From Candidatus Schekmanbacteria bacterium (GTDB taxonomy: Bacteria > CSSED10-310 > JACPHN01), in contig JACPHN010000082.1 in assembly GCA_016188575.1 (NCBI GenBank), forward strand, positions 51,419 through 115,418: a stretch of DNA of 64,000 nt, in the 5' to 3' direction. Both the position numbers and the translations under genes were made by a program. Positions 39,374 to 47,835 of this stretch are shown piece by piece. Numbering within the stretch: the stretch's first letter is position 1; each line of letters starts with the position of its first letter. Below the pieces are notes generated by a model. The model made no database searches, was not told where the DNA came from, and saw only the letters and a list, made by a program, of their open reading frames with translations.

Positions 39374-40486
39374 TCAGCTCGCCGCGCACCGCGCGAGCGC
39401 GCGGACCATCCGCGCCATCGTCAACAGCTCGCGGCCGGCACCGGCGAGGTTCCGCCACAGGCCGCTCATGCCGTGGGTCGCCGTGTGCCCGTACAGGCCG
39501 GTCAGGAACAGGTCACACCGGGTGTGCCGGGAGACTTCGCGGGACAGCGCGACCGACTCGGTTGCGGGAATGATCTGGTCGTCGGCGCCATGGATCAGGT
39601 AGACCCGGCTGCGCAAGCCGGCGAGCCCGTGCGTCGGGTTGAACCGCTCGGCATCGCCGTCGTCTTCGGTGGCGATGCGCGCGAACTGCTCCTGCCAGTC
39701 GGTCGACACGCCGCATCCCGCAAGGAAGAGCGGCCGGAGCTCGGCGGGAAGCAGTGCGGCGACCGAATCGGCGAGCTCGAGAATGCCATCGCCGGGCGGC
39801 GGACACGCAAACTGCTCGGAGGCCGCCTTGATGAACGCCCGCCAGGCGGTGACGAGTGGCCGGGCGCGCTTTTCGTCGTTCGTGACGCGGCCCACCTTGT
39901 TGAGGAACACGATCGCGCACGCCGTGGGGTCGCGGGCGATGGCCAGCGGGTGGTGCGGTCGCGGCACGCACAGACTGCGCGCCGTATCCGCCCAGCTCGC
40001 GTATCCCCCATAGCAGACCACCGATCCGATGCGGGCTCCGAGCTCGACGCTGGCCGCGACGCGCAGCGCCGGCAGTGTCCCGAACGAGATCGCGAAGATC
40101 CCCGGTCGCTGGCTGCTCGGGCTGGTCTCGGCGTCGAGCATCCAGCGCAGCGCGATGGCGAGATCGGCGGCGGCGCGCGACGACACCGTCTGGTCCATGA
40201 AGGTGGTGAGGAAAGGCGCGTAGACCACGGTTCCGGATGCGGCGAGGATGCGGCAGAAGCGGTCCATGCGGGGGTCGGCGGGACCGAGGTAGCTGAGCCC
40301 GTGGACGATCATGTACGCCCCATCGGGTTCGCCGTCGCGCGGCGCGTAGCGCCACACGAGCAGCGGGTCGACGTCCGGTTCCGCCGGGTCGAGCAACAGC
40401 TCCCCGCGCACCACACCATCGGGAGCCCGCGTGGCGTGCGCCCAGGGGCCTAGCCACCTCGCAAAAGTGCTGATTCGCCGCACCAT
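39374..40486 (-). CDS. Alpha/beta hydrolase family protein
   Basis: About 370 aa. The nucleophile region is [11 protein letters not shown], with Ser in the elbow. The acid lies in [15 protein letters not shown] and the His in LYGHTATHG near the end, completing a hydrolase triad. Oxyanion region [13 protein letters not shown]. Start uncertain: ATG 40486 (MVRRIST) or an in-frame TTG two codons upstream, with the open frame to 40573. It lies 11 nt upstream of the secreted amidase gene and probably shares its transcript. Substrate unknown. Confidence 0.7.
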   Translation of the reverse strand: MVRRISTFARWLGPWAHATRAPDGVVRGELLLDPAEPDVDPLLVWRYAPRDGEPDGAYMIVHGLSYLGPADPRMDRFCRILAASGTVVYAPFLTTFMDQTVSSRAAADLAIALRWMLDAETSPSSQRPGIFAISFGTLPALRVAASVELGARIGSVVCYGGYASWADTARSLCVPRPHHPLAIARDPTACAIVFLNKVGRVTNDEKRARPLVTAWRAFIKAASEQFACPPPGDGILELADSVAALLPAELRPLFLAGCGVSTDWQEQFARIATEDDGDAERFNPTHGLAGLRSRVYLIHGADDQIIPATESVALSREVSRHTRCDLFLTGLYGHTATHGMSGLWRNLAGAGRELLTMARMVRALARCAAS

Positions 40487-40659
40487 CCCCAAGATTCCAT
40501 GCTCCCTGCCGCATACCGCGCATCTCTGAGCCGGGTGCCCATAGCCCACGCGCACGCTACCGTCCGCGCGCATTTCGCCTCATTGTATGCACAACGCGGT
40601 GCGCCACGCCACTGCCGGACCGCAACCTGAATCCGCCACCTGTTCGACGTCGACGCGAC

Positions 40660-40707
40660 AGCGCCCCCCTCCGTCGCTCCCCCCGCAAGCGGAGGCCGTG
40701 ACGTGGG
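40660..40707. repeat. Dispersed GC-rich intergenic repeat, copy at 40.66 kb
   Basis: Contains GACAGCGCCCCCCTCCGTCG, CTCCCCCCGC and AAGCGGAGG, matching the copies near 18.06 and 55.24 kb. It lies between divergent genes, about 70 nt before the PduS-like gene. Confidence 0.5.
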
Positions 40708-40777
40708 GGGCCTTCCGGTTCATTCAGCCGCGAGAGGGTTGCTTCTGTTGCGCGCTCTTTCTAGACTGCGCGGTGTT

Positions 40778-42163
40778 ATGAAGATATCAATTGATACGAT
40801 CGCTGCCGCGGGAGTCGTGGGCGCCGGCGGCGCCGGCTTCCCGACCTACGCGAAACTATCGGCGAAGGCGGACACGGTGCTGCTCAACGCGGCCGAATGC
40901 GAGCCGCTCCTGCACAAGGACAAGGAAGTTCTCAGAGCCCACGCCGAGGAAGTGATCGAAGGTCTCGTGGCCGCGTGCGAGCTGGTCGGCGCCCGGCGCG
41001 CCGTGATCGGCATCAAGGAGAAATATCAGGACGTCATCGCGCTGCTCCGCGGCGTCATCCCGCGCGGCGTCGAGCTCGCGCCGCTCCGCGATGTCTACCC
41101 CGCGGGTGACGAATTCGTTCTCGTCTACGCGGTGCTGGGGCGAGCGATCCCGCCCGGTGGCTTGCCGCTCGATGTCGGCGCCGTGGTCATCAACGTCGAG
41201 ACTGCGCTGAACATCGCGCGCTCGCCCACCACCCCCGTCATCGAGAAATTCGTCAGCGTCGCCGGCGCGGTCGCCCACCCGTGCACCGTGCGCGCACCGC
41301 TCGGCGCGCCGCTATCCACCTGCCTTGCAGCGGCCGGCGGAGTCACCGCGGACGCCGCCCGGCTGATCGTCGGCGGCGTGATGATGGGCAGGCTCGAGTC
41401 CGACCCCGAGTCGCCTGTGCTGCGCACTACCGGTGCGGTCATCGTGCTGCCCGCCGGCCACGTGGCCGTGCGCCGCTACGAGCGCAGCTTTGTCGACCGC
41501 GTCCGCATCGGTCGCGCCGCTTGCGATCAGTGCTCGTTCTGCACCGAGCAGTGCCCGCGCTACCTGCTCGGGCATCCGGTCGAACCCCACAAGGTGATGC
41601 GGAGCCTCGGGTTCAGTGCCACGGGCGAGGCGAATGTCCGCGGCGCGCTGTATTGCTCGGGTTGCAGCCTGTGCAGCCTGAGCTCCTGTCCGGAAGATCT
41701 CGATCCCGGATCGATCTGCGCGGACAACAAGCGCCGCCTGTTGGGCGCCGGGCAGCGTTGGCCGGACGCGCCGTTCAACCCCAACCGGCCGCGCCTGCAT
41801 CTTGCCAACCGGAGCACGCCGATGAGCCGCCTGATGCGAAAGCTCGGGCTCACCGGCTTCGCGAACGTCGGTCCGCTGTGCGCCGCGCCCGTCGCCGCCG
41901 GCACCGTCACGATTCCGCTGAAGCAGCACATCGGAGCTGCAGGCGTGCCGTGCGTCGCTCCCGGCGCTCGCGTCGCCCGCGGCGAGGCCATTGCGCTGCC
42001 GCCTGCCGGCCGCGCCGCCGGCCTTTCGCCCGCGCCGCTCGGCGTTCCCGTGCACGCTTCTCTATCCGGAATCGTTACGGCGGTCACCGCCACCGCCGTC
42101 ACCATCACCGCCCACCCCAGCGGCGCCCTCGGCCGCACCTCCGGGAGCCCGCAACCAGCATGA
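40778..42163 (+). CDS. pduS: PduS-like RnfC-family flavin/iron-sulfur electron carrier
   Basis: 461 aa. N-terminal GVVGAGGAGFPTYAKL (12-27) is the RnfC/PduS nucleotide-flavin binding start, followed by LLNAAECEPLLHKDKE. Two [4Fe-4S] motifs: C249, C252, C255, C259 (CDQCSFCTEQC) and C293, C296, C299, C304. A C-terminal barrel-sandwich-like segment (GVPVHASLSGIVTAV) completes the family layout. PduS passes electrons into bacterial microcompartments, in known cases to reactivate cobalamin. It overlaps the BMC shell gene by 4 nt (ATGA), the typical pduS-pduT pair, but no microcompartment enzyme lies in this window. Confidence 0.85.
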   Translation: MKISIDTIAAAGVVGAGGAGFPTYAKLSAKADTVLLNAAECEPLLHKDKEVLRAHAEEVIEGLVAACELVGARRAVIGIKEKYQDVIALLRGVIPRGVELAPLRDVYPAGDEFVLVYAVLGRAIPPGGLPLDVGAVVINVETALNIARSPTTPVIEKFVSVAGAVAHPCTVRAPLGAPLSTCLAAAGGVTADAARLIVGGVMMGRLESDPESPVLRTTGAVIVLPAGHVAVRRYERSFVDRVRIGRAACDQCSFCTEQCPRYLLGHPVEPHKVMRSLGFSATGEANVRGALYCSGCSLCSLSSCPEDLDPGSICADNKRRLLGAGQRWPDAPFNPNRPRLHLANRSTPMSRLMRKLGLTGFANVGPLCAAPVAAGTVTIPLKQHIGAAGVPCVAPGARVARGEAIALPPAGRAAGLSPAPLGVPVHASLSGIVTAVTATAVTITAHPSGALGRTSGSPQPA

Positions 42164-42720
42164 GAACCCTCGCCGCACTCGGAGCTCTGGAGCTGTCGAG
42201 CGTCGGTATCGGCTACCTCGCCGAGGACCAGATGCTCAAGGCGGCGGACGTCGAGCTGCTCATCGCGCGCACGATTTGCTCGGGAAAGTACCTGGTGATC
42301 GTGGCGGGATCGGTCAGTGACGTGGAGGCGGCGGTCAGCTCCGGCCTTGCCGCAGCCGGCGAGTCGGTCATTGACGTGCTGGTTCTGCCGCGTGTCCACG
42401 AGGCGGTCTTGCCGGCGCTCGGGCAGTCGGTAGCGCTGTCGGCGGCGCAGGCGCAGGCTCTGGGGGTTTTGGAAAGCTACAGCGGCGTGAGCATTCTCGC
42501 GGCCGCCGATGCCGCCGCCAAGGCGGCCAATGTCATCCTCTTTCACATACACGTGGCCATGGCGCTCGGAGGTAAGGGACTGTGCCTGTTCACGGGGAGC
42601 GTGGCCGACTGCGAGGCTGCCGTGCGCGCCGGAGCCGATAAGGTGCGCGAGCGGGGCCTGCTGGTCTCGGAGATCGTGATCGCCGGTCCGCGGCCCGAGC
42701 TATTCAGAGAGTATTTGTAG
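42160..42720 (+). CDS. pduT: PduT-like tandem-BMC shell protein with predicted Fe-S cysteine
   Basis: The 186-aa protein has two BMC domains (about 4-85 and 95-180): ALGALELSSVGIGYLAEDQM and SGVSILAAADAAAKAANVIL. It should form a pseudohexameric trimer. Cys40 in RTICSGKYLV aligns with the cysteine in TICPGKF of PduT that holds a [4Fe-4S] cluster at the three-fold axis. With PduS this would carry electrons through a shell facet. Ends exactly before the next gene (stop 42718-42720, ATG 42721). Confidence 0.85.
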   Translation: MRTLAALGALELSSVGIGYLAEDQMLKAADVELLIARTICSGKYLVIVAGSVSDVEAAVSSGLAAAGESVIDVLVLPRVHEAVLPALGQSVALSAAQAQALGVLESYSGVSILAAADAAAKAANVILFHIHVAMALGGKGLCLFTGSVADCEAAVRAGADKVRERGLLVSEIVIAGPRPELFREYL

Positions 42721-43650
42721 ATGCCCATACCAACTTCTGTCGTTGAAACCTTCCCGGAGATGACGGGTCATCGCGCGGGCCTCGCGGCGCTGTCTGCCGC
42801 GGGCATGGCGGTGTCGCCGGCGCTGCGGCTGTTCTCAGAGCGGTTCGAACCGTTCTTGCGGCAGTACGCGGAGTTTTGCGTGGAGCTGCGCGGTGGTGCG
42901 GTGTCCATGACAGTCGCCGGCAAGGCGCACGATGCTGCGTATCGAGACGCATGCCGCGGCCTGTTGGTGGCGAGCGGTTGCGGTGCCTTCGACGCGGCGT
43001 TTGTGGGACTGTGCCGGCGCTATTACCGCGCCACGCTGGGGATGAAGCTGGAAGGAGAAGACCTCGCGGATGCCGAGGTGAGCGCGTATTTCTCCGCGGA
43101 CCTCGCGCCCGAGGTCGTGTTTGACCGCCTGGCGCGGTTTGTGCCCTGGGAGCCGGCGATGCTCGATGGGCTGGTCGCGGTTTGCGACGAGGTCGGGGCC
43201 GGAACGGCGCGCGGCGTGGGGCTCGATCTGCGCCACGGCGTCGTGGAGCGGGTGCGCGCCTACATGCAGGTGCCGGCAGGCCCGGTGCTCGCGCGCGGGG
43301 GCGCGCTCGATCGTCTCCTCGCCGGCTGGGGCCAGGTGCGTGACGCGTTCGTGCCGCTGGCCGCGGCGCTGGCGGCGAAGGCGCGGCGCGAGGTGCTGGT
43401 ATCCGTCTACCTGAGCCGTTCGCCGGCAACTTCGGTCAAGCTGCTGCTGCTGGACGTGCCGGTCGCGGAGGCGCGCGCCGTGCTCGCCGCGACGGCGGGG
43501 TTCGACGGCGAGCTTACCCGGCTGGATGCGGTTGTGGCGGCACTCGACGCACCCGTGATCTCCGCACTTGGCCTGGGGTGGGCCGGTGACCGCCCAGGGA
43601 TGAAGGCCTATTTCCTCCGCCAGGCCCGCCGCCAAGGAGGGGCACGTTGA
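42721..43650 (+). CDS. Hypothetical protein, 309 aa, in the PduS-PduT / type III run
   Basis: No recognised family. Mostly helical and Ala/Leu/Arg-rich, without signal peptide or membrane segments. Recognisable stretches: FEPFLRQYAEFCVELRGG, CRRYYRATLGMKLEGEDLAD and KARREVLVSVYLSRSPATSV. Start abuts the pduT stop; the end overlaps the LRR gene. Tight coupling with both neighbours suggests one functional unit. A helical regulator or chaperone is one guess. Confidence 0.65.
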   Translation: MPIPTSVVETFPEMTGHRAGLAALSAAGMAVSPALRLFSERFEPFLRQYAEFCVELRGGAVSMTVAGKAHDAAYRDACRGLLVASGCGAFDAAFVGLCRRYYRATLGMKLEGEDLADAEVSAYFSADLAPEVVFDRLARFVPWEPAMLDGLVAVCDEVGAGTARGVGLDLRHGVVERVRAYMQVPAGPVLARGGALDRLLAGWGQVRDAFVPLAAALAAKARREVLVSVYLSRSPATSVKLLLLDVPVAEARAVLAATAGFDGELTRLDAVVAALDAPVISALGLGWAGDRPGMKAYFLRQARRQGGAR

Positions 43651-44699
43651 TGAGAGACCTGCACGAAGCCCTACGCGATCCCGCGGCGGTCACGCGCCTC
43701 GATCTGTCGCGCCGCTCCATGGAGACGCTGCCAGCGGAGATCGGCTGCTTTACTGCCCTGCAATCACTCGACCTCAGAGACAACGGCCTGCGCGCGCTGC
43801 CACCAGAGCTTTTTCGCCTGCGTGGGCTATGCGTTCTCTACCTCGATGGCAATGCGCTCACGTCGCTTGCAGAAGCGATCGGCGAGCTGAAGCGCCTCGA
43901 GATTCTGTCGCTACACCACAATCGCCTGGCCTCCTTGCCCGCTGGGCTCAGGACGCTGCCGCTGCTGCGCTTCCTCGGCGCCGCGAACAATGAGCTGGCG
44001 GCGCTTGGCCCGTGGATCGGGGAGCTGCGGCAGCTTGAGCGGCTCAACCTGGATGGCAATCGGCTGCGGGAGCTGCCGCCGGAGCTCGGGCAGTTGCGCG
44101 CGTTGCGCATCCTGTCGCTGCGGGCAAACGGCCTGCGCGAGGTTTGCGGGGCGCTTGCCGGCGCCCGCGCGCTCGAACAGCTCGACCTCCGGGAGAACCT
44201 GCTTGCCGCGGTTCCAGACGAGCTCGGTTCGCTGGCTTCGCTGAGCTGGTTGCGCCTGGCGAGTAACCGGCTGCGGGGCTTGCCGAGCGGCGTGGGGCGC
44301 CTGCGCGCTCTCCAGAAGCTCGACGTCTCGGCCAATCGGCTCCTCGAGCTTCCGCCGGTGGTCTTTGAGCTGGCGGCCCTACGGGAGCTCGACGCGGCGG
44401 GAAACCTGATCTCGGAGATTCCGGACGGCATCGCCAGGCTGCCCCGGCTGCAGCGCCTGGAGCTCGGCGGTAACCGGATCGAGCGGATATCGCCCGCCAT
44501 CGGCGGGCTCCGGATGCTGCGCCACGTCGATGTCGCCGGCAACCTCATTCGCGATCTCCCGGCCGAGCTCGGGGCGCTGCCAGCGCTGGCGGTGCTGGAT
44601 CTGAGCGGGAACCTGCTCACGCGCATCCCCGAGCCGATCGCCACTGCCGCCGGTCACCTCGAGCTCAGGCTCGATCTCAACATGTTGGAGGAGGGTTGA
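43650..44699 (+). CDS. Leucine-rich repeat protein
   Basis: 349 aa with about thirteen LRRs of 23 residues, pattern LxxLxLxxNxLxxLPxxL, for example LQSLDLRDNGLRALPPELFR and LERLNLDGNRLRELPPELGQ. There is no signal peptide or kinase/GTPase domain. LRR proteins of this form mediate protein binding; some are type III effectors (YopM, IpaH), but those use 20-residue repeats, so effector status is only a hypothesis. Start ATG at 43650 (TGATG overlap) after AGGAGG; TTG 43647 is possible. Confidence 0.8.
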   Translation: MRDLHEALRDPAAVTRLDLSRRSMETLPAEIGCFTALQSLDLRDNGLRALPPELFRLRGLCVLYLDGNALTSLAEAIGELKRLEILSLHHNRLASLPAGLRTLPLLRFLGAANNELAALGPWIGELRQLERLNLDGNRLRELPPELGQLRALRILSLRANGLREVCGALAGARALEQLDLRENLLAAVPDELGSLASLSWLRLASNRLRGLPSGVGRLRALQKLDVSANRLLELPPVVFELAALRELDAAGNLISEIPDGIARLPRLQRLELGGNRIERISPAIGGLRMLRHVDVAGNLIRDLPAELGALPALAVLDLSGNLLTRIPEPIATAAGHLELRLDLNMLEEG

Positions 44700-44751
44700 C
44701 ATGAATCCTGCGCCCGTCCAACTTCACGCTGCGAAGACTCCCCACCTCGGC

Positions 44752-44800
44752 TCCCCCGCGCTGGCGGGGGGGCGGGACGGAGCGCCGGGGTGGATTCAGA
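44752..44800. repeat. Dispersed GC-rich repeat, copy at 44.75 kb
   Basis: Stem CCCCCGC-GCTG-GCGGGGG followed by CGGGACGGAG and GGGGTGGATTCA. Same family as at 18.06, 25.03, 40.66 and 55.24 kb. It sits 53 nt after the LRR stop. Confidence 0.5.
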
Positions 44801-44924
44801 GCTGAGCAACCGGCTTGCACGGAGCCGTTGCCGTTGCATATAGGGATGTGTTATTTTAGGAGGCACCCGGCAGCGCGGAATGGACGACGACAGGCGCGCT
44901 TGCCGGTAGCACAGGAGGAGTTGC

Positions 44925-44999
44925 ATGACGGTGGGTGAGGGTGTTTCATCGAGCAGACCGGAGCGCCGCGCGGGCACGCTCGCGGCGCGGCGCCGGTAG
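44925..44999 (+). CDS. 24-codon leader ORF before the second chaperone gene
   Basis: ATG 6 nt after a perfect AGGAGG; peptide MTVGEGVSSSRPERRAGTLA ends in an Arg run and stops 9 nt before the chaperone ATG. The chaperone itself lacks a clear Shine-Dalgarno, so this leader may couple translation. Short length keeps confidence low. Confidence 0.4.
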   Translation: MTVGEGVSSSRPERRAGTLAARRR

Positions 45000-45008
45000 G
45001 CGGCGGCG

Positions 45009-45500
45009 ATGGCGGACGCGAGCAGCGCAGCAAAGCTGCAACGGTGGCTGAAGGGCGGGATGAGTCTGGCCCAGGCGAAGGGGTTTACCACGCAGGATAT
45101 CGTCGGGATTGCCCATCTCGCGCACATGCTGTATCTGCAGGGGAAGACGGACTCGGCAAAAATCATTTTCGAGGGGCTGGAGGCGCTCGAGCCGAACGAT
45201 GCGTTTATTCAGTCCGCTCTCGGCGCCATTTATCTGCGCGACGAGAATGAGGCCGCGGCGCTGCGGCACCTCAACCGCGCGCTCGAGCTCAAGCCGAACG
45301 ACATCTACGCGTTGTGCAACCGCGGGGAGCTCAGACTCCGCGCCAGCATGTTCCAGGAAGCGACCGAGGACCTGCGGCGCGCGATCGCGCTCGACCCGGA
45401 TGGCAACGATCCCGCGGGAATGCGGGCGCGGGCGCTCGTCAGCGCCATCAAGGAGATCGCCGACATGGCCGGCCGCAAACAGCTTCGGGGAAAGAGGTAG
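45009..45500 (+). CDS. LcrH/SycD-like type III secretion chaperone (TPR), second paralogue
   Basis: 163 aa, three TPRs: AHLAHMLYLQGKTDSAKIIF, AFIQSALGAIYLRDENEAAA and IYALCNRGELRLRASMFQEA. Size and repeat number fit class II type III chaperones of translocators. Clearly related to the protein at 25137-25628 along the whole length. Located 6 nt before sctV, the position expected for a secretion chaperone. Ends in basic KQLRGKR. Confidence 0.75.
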   Translation: MADASSAAKLQRWLKGGMSLAQAKGFTTQDIVGIAHLAHMLYLQGKTDSAKIIFEGLEALEPNDAFIQSALGAIYLRDENEAAALRHLNRALELKPNDIYALCNRGELRLRASMFQEATEDLRRAIALDPDGNDPAGMRARALVSAIKEIADMAGRKQLRGKR

Positions 45501-45506
45501 ATAGGT

Positions 45507-47705
45507 ATGGCACTGGATTTCGCAGATCTTCAGCGCCGGTTCTTTCGCGGCGAGCTTGTCGACTTCATCACGCGGTACAGCGACATTTTCCTGGCCGGTC
45601 TGATCATCGTCATCATCGGCATGATGATCGTGCCCCTGCCCCCATTGATCCTCGACCTGCTGTTGGCCACCAACATTACCGCGTCTGTCGTCATCTTGAT
45701 GACGTGCTTGTATATTCCGAACGCCACCAAGATCGCTTCCTTTCCGTCGATTCTGCTCATCACGACGCTATTCCGTCTGGCGCTGAACGTCTCTTCGACG
45801 CGCCTGATTCTGCTCTACGCCTACGCAGGAGAGGTCATCAAGGGATTCGGCGAGTTCGTCGTCGGCGGCAACATGGTCGTCGGTGCCATCATCTTCATCG
45901 TCCTTATCCTCGTGCAGATGCTCGTCATCACCAAGGGCGCCGAGCGCGTGTCGGAAGTCGCCGCCCGCTTCACTCTCGACGCCATGCCCGGCAAGCAGAT
46001 GTCGATCGACGCCGATGTCCGCGCCGGTTCGATTACCATGGAGGAAGCCGCGCAAAAGCGCACGGCGCTGGCCATGGAATCCAAGCTGTTCGGAAACATG
46101 GACGGCGCCATGAAGTTCGTCAAGGGAGACGCGATCGCGGGCATCATCATGACGGCGATCAACATCATCGGCGGCCTCATCATCGGCGTCATGATGAAGG
46201 GCATGACCGCCGGGGAGGCAGCGAAGACCTACTCGATCCTCACCATCGGTGACGGCCTGGTCTCGCAAATTCCGTCACTCCTGATTTCGGTTTCGGCCGG
46301 TTTCATCGTCACGCGCGTGGCGAGCGAGGATGAGGGCAGCCACCTCGGCAAGGACATCGGCACGCAGATTCTCGGCCAGCCAAAGGCAATCGCCATCGCC
46401 TCCGGCTTTCTCATCCTCATTGGGTTGATTCCCGGCCTCCCAACGGTGCCGTTCTTCGTGCTTTCCGCGCTGGCCGGTTCGATGGCGTTTTCCGTATTCA
46501 AGATGCGGGAGGTAAAGGAGCTGGAGGCGCAGGGAATTCACCCCGGAGCAGCCGCGGCGCCGGCGCCGGCCCAGCCCGGGGAAAAGGGGGAAGTCGTGCC
46601 CCAGAAGCGACCCGCGGCGGCGCCTGCCAAGAAGGCTGGCCCAAAGGAGGACCGTGGCCTCACTTTCGTGGTCCCCGTGGCGCTGGAAGTCAGCCGTAAG
46701 CTGACGCCTCTGGTCGATGCCAACCAGGACGGCGGCGAGTTTCTCAACGAAATGATCCCCGCCATGCGCGACATCCTCTACATGGACATGGGAGTGAAGT
46801 TTCCGGGCGTGCGCATCCGCGGCAACAACCCCAACCTCGCTCCCGATACCTATCTGGTCAAGCTCCACGAGATTCCGATCGCCACGGGGCAGGTTCCCGA
46901 CGGCAAGATCCTCGTCCGCGAGGCGGCGGAGAACCTGCGCAACTTGCACATCCAGGCCATGACCACGCGCAATCCGTCCGATGGCACGCCGGCGGCATGG
47001 GTCGACTCTGAGCGCATTCCCATCATCGAGCAGGCGGGGCTCATGTACTGGCAGCCGCCGGGTGTGATGCTGCTGCATCTTTCCGGGGTTCTTCGCCACT
47101 ACGCTGCGGAATTCCTCGGAATCCAGGAAGTGCAGTCGATGCTCGACGAGATGGAGAAGACCTACCCGGCGCTGGTGAAGGCCGTGGTGCCCAAGATCAT
47201 CACGGTGATCAAGCTGACCGAGATCTTGCAGCGGCTGGTCGAGGAGGACATTTCGATCCGCGACCTGCGGCGCATCCTGGAAGCGCTTGCCGAGTGGGGT
47301 CAGGTCGAGAAAGACACCGTGATGCTGACCGAGTACGTGCGCAGCGAGATGAAGCGATACATCAGCTTCAAGGCCGCGGGCGGCGGCACCGTGTTGTATG
47401 TGTATCTGCTCGACCCGCAGATAGAGGACATGGTGAAGAATTCGCTGCGACATACCGCGTCCGGCTCCTACGTGGCGCTAGAGCCGGAGCTGACACAGGA
47501 GCTTTTCCGAGCCATGCGGCGGCAACTCGGAACGGAAATTCACACCGCGCAAATTCCCCCCGTCATCCTCACGGCGATTGACATCCGCCCGTATTTCCGG
47601 AGGCTGATCGAGCTGGAGTTCCCGCGCTTGAGCGTCCTGTCATACCAGGAGCTCACGGAGGAAATGAATGTGCAGCCGCTCGGCCGCATCGCACTCGACG
47701 GGTGA
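45507..47705 (+). CDS. sctV: Type III secretion export-gate protein SctV (LcrD/InvA family)
   Basis: 732 aa. N-terminal half (about 25-330) holds the membrane segments and the conserved stretches LFRLALNVSSTRLILLYAYA and VITKGAERVSEVAARFTLDA, then MPGKQMSID. The C-terminal cytosolic half forms the nonameric ring, with GVRIRGNNPNLAPDTYLVKL, YISFKAAGGGTVLYVYLLDP and LRHTASGSYVALEPE. The latter stretch favours injectisome SctV over flagellar FlhA. An Ala/Pro/Lys-rich linker (about 350-385) is longer than usual. Adjacent to the chaperone upstream and a probable substrate downstream. No other apparatus genes (SctN, SctC, SctR-U) are in this window. Confidence 0.85.
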   Translation: MALDFADLQRRFFRGELVDFITRYSDIFLAGLIIVIIGMMIVPLPPLILDLLLATNITASVVILMTCLYIPNATKIASFPSILLITTLFRLALNVSSTRLILLYAYAGEVIKGFGEFVVGGNMVVGAIIFIVLILVQMLVITKGAERVSEVAARFTLDAMPGKQMSIDADVRAGSITMEEAAQKRTALAMESKLFGNMDGAMKFVKGDAIAGIIMTAINIIGGLIIGVMMKGMTAGEAAKTYSILTIGDGLVSQIPSLLISVSAGFIVTRVASEDEGSHLGKDIGTQILGQPKAIAIASGFLILIGLIPGLPTVPFFVLSALAGSMAFSVFKMREVKELEAQGIHPGAAAAPAPAQPGEKGEVVPQKRPAAAPAKKAGPKEDRGLTFVVPVALEVSRKLTPLVDANQDGGEFLNEMIPAMRDILYMDMGVKFPGVRIRGNNPNLAPDTYLVKLHEIPIATGQVPDGKILVREAAENLRNLHIQAMTTRNPSDGTPAAWVDSERIPIIEQAGLMYWQPPGVMLLHLSGVLRHYAAEFLGIQEVQSMLDEMEKTYPALVKAVVPKIITVIKLTEILQRLVEEDISIRDLRRILEALAEWGQVEKDTVMLTEYVRSEMKRYISFKAAGGGTVLYVYLLDPQIEDMVKNSLRHTASGSYVALEPELTQELFRAMRRQLGTEIHTAQIPPVILTAIDIRPYFRRLIELEFPRLSVLSYQELTEEMNVQPLGRIALDG

Positions 47706-47835
47706 TGCGCGACGAGGCGGCGAAACTTTTCGCCTCAGTTCGCGATAACGGACCAGAGGCGGAATGCCGCTCGCCGGCAAGTCAGCGTCCGCGCGAGCTT
47801 GTTATCATCCCCGACCTAGATGGAGGGAAGAGATT

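Noticed and set aside
45507..47705. Flagellar FlhA instead of SctV
   Set aside because: The C-terminal SFKAAGGGTVLYVYLLDP and GSYVALEPE stretches, and an LcrH-like chaperone next door, fit injectisome SctV better; no flagellar genes are in the window. A tree would be decisive.
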